A stretch of 6,195 bases of DNA from positions 1-6,195 of the forward strand of contig JACCVJ010000170.1 of the NCBI GenBank assembly GCA_013698215.1, in the 5' to 3' direction. Positions within the stretch are counted from its first letter, which is position 1. The number at the start of each line of letters is the position of its first letter. Positions 1 to 5,464 of this stretch are shown one piece after another. The position numbers were made by a program, and so were the translations under genes. This stretch comes from Tatlockia sp. (GTDB taxonomy: Bacteria; Cyanobacteriota; Cyanobacteriia; Cyanobacteriales; Chroococcidiopsidaceae). The notes under the pieces were generated by a model, which was not told the DNA's origin, searched no databases, and saw nothing but the letters and a program-made list of their open reading frames with translations.

Positions 1-1
1 A

Positions 2-1138
2 CAATCTAATAAATTAGTGCAAGCGCCTAAAATCTGGGATATGGCGCGATCGCTCGATTCGTCTTTTACCTGTGCTAATTTGTTCTGGTGGTACAATATG
101 TACTCCTCAGTAGATTACGCTGTTACGCCGCGCCCCCTGTACCCCGCCGATGGGCGAAAAATTCCTGATATTTATACCCAACCTGCGGATATGCGATCGC
201 ATATTACTAATGATTTAGGTCAATTTCCCTTATTCAACTTCTGGGGACCCAATACAAACATCGATTCTAGTCAGTGGATTGCAGATAGTGCTAAGTGGAC
301 AGAAGAACGTTACAATCCGACGCTAACCTTAGTTTATTTACCTCACTTAGATTACGGATTGCAACGTCTTGGCACTAAAAACAGCCTTATTCACAAAGAT
401 TTGCAAGAAATTGACGCTATTTGTGGCGATTTGATTGCTTACTATGAAGCTCGAAATGCTCAAGTTATTGTTTTATCAGAGTACGGTATAACTGATGTTT
501 CGCGCCCAGTCCACTTAAATCGCGTGTTACGAGAACAGGGTTTATTAACAGTACGGGAAGAATTAGGGCGCGAATTGCTCGATCCTGGTGCAAGCAAGGC
601 TTTTGCGGTTGCAGATCATCAAGTTGCTCATATATATGTAAGCGATCGCACTTATCTACCCAAAGTCCGCGATATTTTAGAATCAACCCCCGGTGTGGCG
701 CAGGTATTAGAAGATGAAAAAACAGCTTATCATCTCAATCATTCCCGTTCTGGAGAATTGGTAGCGATCGCCGAGCCAGATAGTTGGTTTACTTACTATT
801 ATTGGTTAGATGACGCTTGCGCTCCTGATTTTGCCTCTACTGTCGATATTCACCGCAAACCGGGCTACGATCCGGTGGAACTATTTATCGACCCCCAAAT
901 CAAAGTTCCTCAACTTAAAGTTGGTTTAAAACTATTACAGAAAAAGTTAGGATTTCGATACTTAATGGATGTTATCCCCATGGATGCTAATTTAGTACGT
1001 GGTTCTCATGGTGCTATTAATATTTCGTCTCAAGATCAGCCAATATTTATTACTCAAAAATCTAATGTACTAGATGTAGATACTATTGCTGCAACTGACG
1101 TTTGTAAATTGCTGATCCAACATCTTGTGAATAAATAA
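2..1138 (+). CDS. Ebo-cluster-type alkaline phosphatase / nucleotide pyrophosphatase-fold protein (5' partial)
   Basis: The reading frame is open from base 2 with no stop, so the gene begins upstream. The GTG at 17 is probably internal, because no ribosome binding site precedes it. About 379 residues are visible. The N-terminal part, where this superfamily carries its nucleophile (Thr/Ser), is missing. Numbering from the codon at 17, there is a strand ending in YLPHLDYGLQRLG (107-119), which sits where NPP enzymes have a PDxxGHxxG metal motif. VIVLSEYG (150-157) sits where they have SDHG, and HRKPGYDPVELF (279-290) and RGSHGAI (328-334) follow. D112 and H331 could be metal ligands, but the usual His and Asp-His positions read Gln116 and Glu155-Tyr156. 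I see no membrane segment in the visible part. The best match I recall is the phosphoesterase-like protein of the ebo operon, which is linked to scytonemin in cyanobacteria and implicated in moving the scytonemin precursor to the periplasm. The fold call is firm; the Ebo assignment is probable; catalytic activity is uncertain. Confidence 0.75.
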   Translation, partial: QSNKLVQAPKIWDMARSLDSSFTCANLFWWYNMYSSVDYAVTPRPLYPADGRKIPDIYTQPADMRSHITNDLGQFPLFNFWGPNTNIDSSQWIADSAKWTEERYNPTLTLVYLPHLDYGLQRLGTKNSLIHKDLQEIDAICGDLIAYYEARNAQVIVLSEYGITDVSRPVHLNRVLREQGLLTVREELGRELLDPGASKAFAVADHQVAHIYVSDRTYLPKVRDILESTPGVAQVLEDEKTAYHLNHSRSGELVAIAEPDSWFTYYYWLDDACAPDFASTVDIHRKPGYDPVELFIDPQIKVPQLKVGLKLLQKKLGFRYLMDVIPMDANLVRGSHGAINISSQDQPIFITQKSNVLDVDTIAATDVCKLLIQHLVNK

Positions 1139-1151
1139 ATAATTGCGATCG

Positions 1152-1183
1152 CATCTTATCTAAAGTATCTCTTAAGTAAGATG
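1152..1183 (+). terminator. Weak hairpin after the Ebo-like gene (possible 3' end)
   Basis: CATCTTA (1152-1158) is the exact reverse complement of TAAGATG (1177-1183), giving a 7-bp stem with an 18-nt loop, 14 bp after the stop codon. The stem is AT-rich and is followed by an A-run, not a T-run, so it does not look like a classical Rho-independent terminator. It may instead stabilise or define the 3' end of the upstream transcript, or be chance. Confidence 0.2.
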
Positions 1184-1245
1184 TAAAAAATAAATTTGTA
1201 TCCATTTATCAATAAAGTTATAAATAAAAATAGTAAACTTTAAAA

Positions 1246-1262
1246 TATCAAAATTATTGATA
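1246..1262. repeat. AT-rich dyad TATCAA-N5-TTGATA
   Basis: TATCAA (1246-1251) and TTGATA (1257-1262) form a perfect 6-bp inverted repeat around a 5-bp centre. Another TATCAA lies at 1207-1212, within the small palindrome TTTATCAATAAA (1205-1216). The position upstream of trpEG would suit an operator. The motif is short and the region is very AT-rich, so chance is a real possibility, and I cannot name a regulator. Confidence 0.2.
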
Positions 1263-1283
1263 ATTCAATCAAAAGAAAATTCA

Positions 1284-1313
1284 TTGTAAACACTTATTAA
1301 GAAGAATTATTCT
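1284..1313 (+). promoter_or_regulatory. Candidate sigma70-type promoter upstream of trpEG
   Basis: TTGTAA (1284-1289) and TATTCT (1308-1313) resemble -35 and -10 boxes (4 of 6 matches each) separated by 18 bp. Transcription would start near 1320, leaving a 5' untranslated leader of about 170 nt before trpEG. Other partial matches exist in this AT-rich stretch (for example TTGTCA at 1426-1431, without a good -10), so the choice is tentative. Confidence 0.2.
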
Positions 1314-1338
1314 AGCAAAGAGAAACAGCATTTTATAG

Positions 1339-1452
1339 ATGCTCTACTTCAAAAAGATGGCGAGACAAATTAGTTGCCGTTATAAAGTTTTAGTGGCGAA
1401 CAAAATGTTTATGTATGCGTTTATTTTGTCAGCTTTCTTTGTAAAAGAGTAA
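1339..1452 (+). CDS. Doubtful 37-codon ORF, possible small membrane peptide
   Basis: ATG at 1339 opens a 37-codon frame that ends at TAA 1450-1452, 41 bp before trpEG. The peptide has a basic first two-thirds (Lys5, Lys6, Arg9, Arg14, Lys16, Lys22) and then a hydrophobic run, MFMYAFILSAFFV (23-35), as a short single-pass membrane peptide would. It has no Trp residues, so it is not a tryptophan attenuator leader. No good ribosome binding site precedes the ATG; the AGAG-like purines lie about 16 nt upstream. I recognise no family. It may well be a chance ORF. Confidence 0.15.
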   Translation: MLYFKKMARQISCRYKVLVANKMFMYAFILSAFFVKE

Positions 1453-1493
1453 TTGCCAACACATTTAAGCAGTAAAACTGTGAGAAAATTTCC

Positions 1494-3728
1494 ATGATGT
1501 TTGACTCCCACTGCTATACGACCAAAAGCGGCATTATTGTATCTCGCACTGTTACCGAAGTACCCATTGAAACAGCCTTAGAAGACATTTTATGGAGTCT
1601 CAATTCGCAAAGAGGCGGGTTGTTGGGTAGTAGTTATGAATATCCAGGAAGATACAAAAGATGGGCAATGGGATTTGTCAACCCACCATTAGAATTAAGC
1701 ACGTGCGATCGCAATTTTACAATCAAAGCTTTAAACAAACGCGGTACGATCCTAATTCCCTTTTTAGCCGAACGATTAACCAAAAAATCCCAAATCGAAA
1801 GCATAGAAGTAGACGCAACTTGTATTACTGGTTCGATTATTCAAACAGCGCAATTATTTACCGAAGAAGAACGCAGCAAACAACCTTCCGCTTTTAGCAT
1901 CGTCCGCGAAATTCTCAATGCTTTTTATAGCAACGAAGACGAACACTTGGGGTTATACGGCGCGTTTGGTTACGATTTGGTTTATCAATTTGAATCTGTC
2001 CCCAAAACCCAGATTAGACCAGAAGATCAGCGCGACTTAGTTTTGTATTTGCCCGATGAATTGGTTGTAGTTGACTACTACTTGCAAAGTGCTTTTCTAT
2101 TGCAGTACGAACTTGAAACCCCCCAGGGAAATACAAGGGGGTTGCCAAGAATAGGTGAAGCAATTGATTATAGAGGCGATCGCGCAGAAGTTGAACGAAA
2201 TGTCGATCACGCCCCTGGAGAATATGCCAACAAAGTTCATAAAGCCTTAGAATACTTCCGTCGGGGCGATTTATTTGAAGTTGTCCCCAGTCAAAACTTT
2301 TACTCTGCTTGCGAAGAAGCACCGAGTAAGTTATTTGAAACCTTGCAGCAAATCAATCCTAGTCCTTACGGATTCATCTTTAACTTGGGCGGCGAGTATT
2401 TAATCGGCGCATCGCCCGAAATGTTTGTCCGAGTAGAAGGAAAAAGGATTGAAACTTGTCCGATTAGTGGCACAATTAGCCGGGGACAAAATGCGATAGA
2501 TGATGCCGATCAAATCCTGCTGTTACTTAATTCTGGCAAAGACGCAGCCGAATTAACCATGTGTACAGACGTAGATCGCAACGACAAATCAAGAATTTGC
2601 GAACCGGGTTCCGTAAGAGTAATTGGGCGACGACAAATTGAACTATATAGCCACTTAATTCACACAGTAGACCACGTAGAAGGCTTACTAAGACCTCAAT
2701 TCGATGCTTTAGATGCTTTTTTGACCCATACTTGGGCTGTAACCGTTACGGGCGCACCAAAACGGGCAGCAATGCACTTTTTAGAACAGCACGAACATAG
2801 TGTAAGGCGTTGGTATGGTGGGGCGGTAGGTTGTTTGACCTTCAACGGCGACTTGAATACAGGTTTAATTTTACGGACTATTAGACTAAAAGACTCTATC
2901 GCTGAAGTTCGCGCTGGCGCTACAGTGCTTTATGACTCCATCGCCGAAGCAGAGGAACAAGAAACCAGAACTAAAGCCGCCGCCCTATTTGAGACAATTA
3001 GCCGCGCTAAAATTACCGCAAATAATAACCTTTTTAACAAGGTAAAAAGTAACGATTATGCAGGTATTGCTGAAGTAAAAAGCAGCAAAGTAAAAGTTTT
3101 ACTCATCGACTACGAAGACTCTTTTGTTCACACTTTGGCTAATTACATTCGTCAAACTGGCGCAACGGTAACTACCTTACGTCATGGCTTTGCTGAGTCA
3201 GTTTTGGACGAAGAAGATCCAGACTTAGTTGTATTATCTCCTGGCCCTGGTAGACCTCACGATTTTGGCGTACCAAATACAGTCCAAGCTTGCATTCGTC
3301 GTCAACTGCCAATTTTTGGGGTTTGTCTAGGTTTGCAAGGTATTGTGGAAGCTTTCGGCGGGGAACTGGGAGTTTTAGATTATCCTCAGCATGGAAAATC
3401 ATCGCGGATTTTTGTTACCGATCAAAACTCTGGGACTTTTCAAGGTTTACCAGAATCTTTTGAAGTGGGTAGATACCATTCTTTATTTGCTTTACCGCAA
3501 AAACTCCCCCCAGAACTAAAAGTAACAGCAATTTCTGATGATGATGTAATTATGGGTATCGAACATCAAACTTTACCCATTGCGGCGGTGCAGTTTCACC
3601 CAGAATCAATTATGAGTTTGGCGGGAGAAGTTGGTTTAGCAATTATTGCCAACGTGGTTTGTACTTTTGCCAAAAACCGCTCCCAGCAAAGCCAAACACT
3701 AAATGGCGTAGTATTTTCCAATTCGTAA
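1494..3728 (+). CDS. trpE: Fused anthranilate synthase, components I and II (TrpE-TrpG)
   Basis: This enzyme converts chorismate and glutamine to anthranilate, pyruvate and glutamate, the committed step to tryptophan. The N-terminal component I domain (about 25-230) carries YEYPGRYKRW (48-57), in the region that forms the tryptophan feedback pocket. The chorismate-binding domain (about 240-503) shows NPSPYGFI (288-295), GASPEMFVRV (305-314), CPISGTISRG (322-331), TDVDRNDKSR (358-367), VTGAPKRAAM (418-427) and TRTKAAALFE (491-500). A linker (about 504-533) leads to a class I glutamine amidotransferase (534-730) with oxyanion loop SPGPGRP (582-588), nucleophile Cys611 in GVCLGLQG, and His702/Glu704 in HPES. 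At 744 residues it matches the fused TrpE(G) clade of alphaproteobacteria and Nostoc. PhzE has the same domain order but is shorter. ATG 1494 or 1497 could be the start; an in-frame stop at 1473 rules out a longer form. The ribosome binding site is weak (GTGAG near 1480). Confidence 0.96.
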   Translation: MMFDSHCYTTKSGIIVSRTVTEVPIETALEDILWSLNSQRGGLLGSSYEYPGRYKRWAMGFVNPPLELSTCDRNFTIKALNKRGTILIPFLAERLTKKSQIESIEVDATCITGSIIQTAQLFTEEERSKQPSAFSIVREILNAFYSNEDEHLGLYGAFGYDLVYQFESVPKTQIRPEDQRDLVLYLPDELVVVDYYLQSAFLLQYELETPQGNTRGLPRIGEAIDYRGDRAEVERNVDHAPGEYANKVHKALEYFRRGDLFEVVPSQNFYSACEEAPSKLFETLQQINPSPYGFIFNLGGEYLIGASPEMFVRVEGKRIETCPISGTISRGQNAIDDADQILLLLNSGKDAAELTMCTDVDRNDKSRICEPGSVRVIGRRQIELYSHLIHTVDHVEGLLRPQFDALDAFLTHTWAVTVTGAPKRAAMHFLEQHEHSVRRWYGGAVGCLTFNGDLNTGLILRTIRLKDSIAEVRAGATVLYDSIAEAEEQETRTKAAALFETISRAKITANNNLFNKVKSNDYAGIAEVKSSKVKVLLIDYEDSFVHTLANYIRQTGATVTTLRHGFAESVLDEEDPDLVVLSPGPGRPHDFGVPNTVQACIRRQLPIFGVCLGLQGIVEAFGGELGVLDYPQHGKSSRIFVTDQNSGTFQGLPESFEVGRYHSLFALPQKLPPELKVTAISDDDVIMGIEHQTLPIAAVQFHPESIMSLAGEVGLAIIANVVCTFAKNRSQQSQTLNGVVFSNS
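2117..2143. repeat. GC-rich inverted repeat inside trpEG coding sequence
   Basis: AACCCCC (2117-2123) and GGGGGTT (2137-2143) are perfect reverse complements around a 13-nt loop. The element encodes part of ETPQGNTRGLP (residues 208-218), in the variable stretch between the N-terminal and chorismate-binding domains. It resembles the short C-run/G-run hairpins common in cyanobacterial intergenic DNA, which suggests a small palindromic repeat that became coding, but this is inference. Confidence 0.5.
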
Positions 3729-3731
3729 AAC

Positions 3732-3736
3732 AGGAG
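3732..3736 (+). promoter_or_regulatory. Ribosome binding site deciding the GTG start of trpC
   Basis: AGGAG lies 7 nt before the GTG at 3744, just after the trpEG stop. It is the strongest Shine-Dalgarno match in the window and supports GTG as the trpC start, since no ATG is present nearby in that frame. Confidence 0.75.
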
Positions 3737-3743
3737 TTATTAA

Positions 3744-4577
3744 GTGACGGCTACGCAGATAAATCCCCAGGCTATTCTCGCTCAAATTGTTCAGCACAAA
3801 GATCAAGAAATAGCCCAAATGCGCCAGCAGTTACGGCTAGGAGATTTGCAAAGTCAGTTAAAATCTGCGCCGATGGTGCGAGACTTTGTTGGCGCTTTGC
3901 AAAATAGTCCGCACTACCCTAGCTTAATTGCGGAAGTTAAAAAAGCATCTCCTAGCAAGGGGATAATTTGCCACAACTTCAACCCGGTAGAAATTGCCAC
4001 TGCTTATGTTCGTGGTGGCGCAGCTTGTTTATCTGTGCTTACTGACAGCAAATTTTTTCAAGGTAGCTTTGAAAATCTGCAAAACATTCGTCCCACTGTA
4101 GAAGTACCGTTATTGTGCAAAGAATTTGTTATCGATCCCTACCAAATTTACAAAGCACGGGTAATGGGGGCGGATGCGGTGCTATTGATTGCAGCTATTT
4201 TATCCGACCAAAACCTGCAAGATTTTTTGTACTTAATTCACTCGTTGGGAATGAACGCTTTAGTAGAAGTGCATACTTTAGCTGAACTTGATCGCGTTTT
4301 AAAACTTCATGACTTACGTTTAGTTGGAATCAACAACCGAAATCTAGAAACTTTTAACGTTGATTTGGCAACTACTAGCCAGCTAATGCAGGAAAGATCC
4401 AATCATTTGACAAGTTTGGGGATAACCGTTGTTAGCGAATCTGGTTTGTATTCGCCAACAGATTTATCCTTTGTTGCGGCGACGGGGGTTCGGAGTGTAT
4501 TAGTAGGCGAATCTTTGGTCAAACAAACCGATGTCGAACAAGCCGTGCTTACTTTATTGGACAATAAAGCAAGCTAA
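3744..4577 (+). CDS. trpC: Indole-3-glycerol phosphate synthase
   Basis: This enzyme closes the indole ring by converting CdRP to indole-3-glycerol phosphate with release of CO2 and water. It is a single (beta/alpha)8 barrel of 277 residues, not fused to TrpF. By homology with the Sulfolobus enzyme, the catalytic and binding residues are in place: Glu64 and Lys66 in LIAEVKKASPSKG (61-73), Ser69, Lys126 in CKEF, Glu175 in VEVH, Asn197 in GINNRN, and Ser233 in SESG. The phosphate-binding end VLVGESLV (252-259) is present. It starts at GTG with AGGAG 7 nt upstream, 15 bp after trpEG. Compared with the cyanobacterial housekeeping TrpC as I remember it (about 295 residues with a basic N-terminal extension), this protein lacks that extension, in keeping with a second, cluster-borne copy. 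The function is secure; the paralogue status is inferred. Confidence 0.95.
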   Translation: MTATQINPQAILAQIVQHKDQEIAQMRQQLRLGDLQSQLKSAPMVRDFVGALQNSPHYPSLIAEVKKASPSKGIICHNFNPVEIATAYVRGGAACLSVLTDSKFFQGSFENLQNIRPTVEVPLLCKEFVIDPYQIYKARVMGADAVLLIAAILSDQNLQDFLYLIHSLGMNALVEVHTLAELDRVLKLHDLRLVGINNRNLETFNVDLATTSQLMQERSNHLTSLGITVVSESGLYSPTDLSFVAATGVRSVLVGESLVKQTDVEQAVLTLLDNKAS

Positions 4578-4606
4578 CTACTAATTGCCAATTGGAGCTT
4601 ATTTTT

Positions 4607-4610
4607 AGGT
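4607..4610 (+). promoter_or_regulatory. Ribosome binding site of trpA
   Basis: AGGT lies 5 nt before the ATG at 4616, and 11 nt before the alternative ATG at 4622. The spacing favours the first ATG. A further GGAG at 4594-4597 is too far away to serve either. Confidence 0.45.
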
Positions 4611-4615
4611 AAATT

Positions 4616-5440
4616 ATGACAATGAATGCTATTTCTCAACGGCTCAAAGCTTTACGCCAAGCCAAACAATGCGCTTTAATTCCCTTTATTACGGCGGGAG
4701 ATCCAGATTTAGAAACTACCGCCGCAGCTTTAAAACTACTAGATCGTAACGGTGCAGACTTAATTGAATTAGGCGTTCCCTATTCCGATCCTCTAGCTGA
4801 TGGCCCGGTAATTCAAGCCGCCGCAACTCGCGCCTTACAAAAAGGGACAAAGTTAGAACAGGTGCTAGAAATAGTTGCCAAAGTCAGCCCCGAAATTCAA
4901 GCACCAATTATTTTATTTACTTACTACAACCCGATTTTGAACCAGGGAATCAAACCATTTTTAGAGCAAATCGCTAAAGTTGGGGTTAAAGGCTTAGTAG
5001 TCCCAGATTTACCTTTAGAAGAAGCAGACGAATTACTAGAAGCGGCGGCTAGAGTAGGAATTGAACTAATTTTGTTAGTTGCGCCAACGAGTTCGGAGAC
5101 TAGGATTAAAGCAATTTCTGCTAAGTCGCAAGGCTTTATTTATCTAGTTAGCGTTACGGGTGTAACGGGAATGCGAGCGCAAATTCAAAGCAGGGTTAAA
5201 GATTTACTCGTCGAAATGCGCCAAATTACCGATAAACCAATTGGCGTAGGTTTTGGAATTTCTACACCCGAACAAGCCCAGCAAGTTAAGGAATGGGGCG
5301 CTGACGCGGTAATTGTCGGTAGCGCCTTTGTCAGGGCGTTGGAAACTGGGACACCCGCCGAAGGACTGCAAGCAGTGGAAAAACTGTGTCAAGAATTAAA
5401 AAGTGCGATCGCGCCCAAACAACCAGTAGCATCACTTTAA
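4616..5440 (+). CDS. trpA: Tryptophan synthase alpha subunit
   Basis: The alpha subunit cleaves indole-3-glycerol phosphate to indole and glyceraldehyde 3-phosphate and passes indole through a tunnel to TrpB. It is a TIM barrel of 274 residues, normal for the family. The catalytic pair is present: Glu51 and Asp62 in ELGVPYSDPLADGP (51-64), matching Glu49 and Asp60 of Salmonella with the same spacing. Loop 6 reads SVTGVTGMR (179-187), with Thr184 at the position of Salmonella Thr183. The phosphate site shows VGFGIS (211-216) and GSAFV (235-239). All features needed for activity and for contact with TrpB are intact. It follows trpC by 38 bp and precedes trpB by 24 bp. A HIP1 octamer lies near its 3' end (5405-5412). 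I see no sign of decay, so it is expected to be a working partner for the adjacent TrpB. Confidence 0.96.
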   Translation: MTMNAISQRLKALRQAKQCALIPFITAGDPDLETTAAALKLLDRNGADLIELGVPYSDPLADGPVIQAAATRALQKGTKLEQVLEIVAKVSPEIQAPIILFTYYNPILNQGIKPFLEQIAKVGVKGLVVPDLPLEEADELLEAAARVGIELILLVAPTSSETRIKAISAKSQGFIYLVSVTGVTGMRAQIQSRVKDLLVEMRQITDKPIGVGFGISTPEQAQQVKEWGADAVIVGSAFVRALETGTPAEGLQAVEKLCQELKSAIAPKQPVASL

Positions 5441-5450
5441 GTAAAAATAT

Positions 5451-5456
5451 AGAGGA
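5451..5456 (+). promoter_or_regulatory. Ribosome binding site of trpB
   Basis: AGAGGA lies 8 nt before the ATG at 5465, in the 24-bp gap after trpA. It supports this ATG as the trpB start. Confidence 0.65.
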
Positions 5457-5464
5457 TTTATCTA

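Larger units (their letters stand above)
1139..1493. other. AT-rich intergenic region between the Ebo-like gene and trpEG
   Basis: This is 355 bp with no convincing gene. It contains a HIP1 octamer at 1145-1152, a weak hairpin at 1152-1183, an AT-rich dyad at 1246-1262, a candidate promoter at 1284-1313 and a 37-codon ORF at 1339-1452, each listed separately. The base composition is much more AT-rich than the flanking genes. The trpEG promoter must lie here if trpEG is not simply read through from the Ebo-like gene. I saw no tRNA, riboswitch-like fold or Trp-codon-rich leader peptide. Confidence 0.8.

Noticed and set aside
1339..1452. Tryptophan attenuator leader peptide before trpEG
   Set aside because: The only short ORF has no Trp codons, and there is no alternating hairpin set with a T-run after it.
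2014..2322. Minus-strand open frame of 102 codons opposite trpEG
   Set aside because: It lies wholly opposite the strongly supported trpEG reading frame, has no recognisable domain, and its composition is what an antisense frame of a coding gene gives.
1494..3728. Phenazine-type PhzE (ADIC synthase) as an alternative for the fused enzyme
   Set aside because: PhzE has the same domain order but is about 100 residues shorter as I recall. The YEYPGRY N-terminal segment and the trpC-trpA-trpB neighbours fit TrpE(G).
3659..3907. Plus-strand 82-codon open frame bridging the trpEG-trpC junction
   Set aside because: It overlaps both genes in another frame, and the trpC start at GTG 3744 with AGGAG upstream explains the junction.
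4588..4595. CCAATTGG palindrome in the trpC-trpA gap
   Set aside because: An 8-bp palindrome in an AT-rich 38-bp gap is easily chance; there is no T-run to make a terminator and no known operator match.
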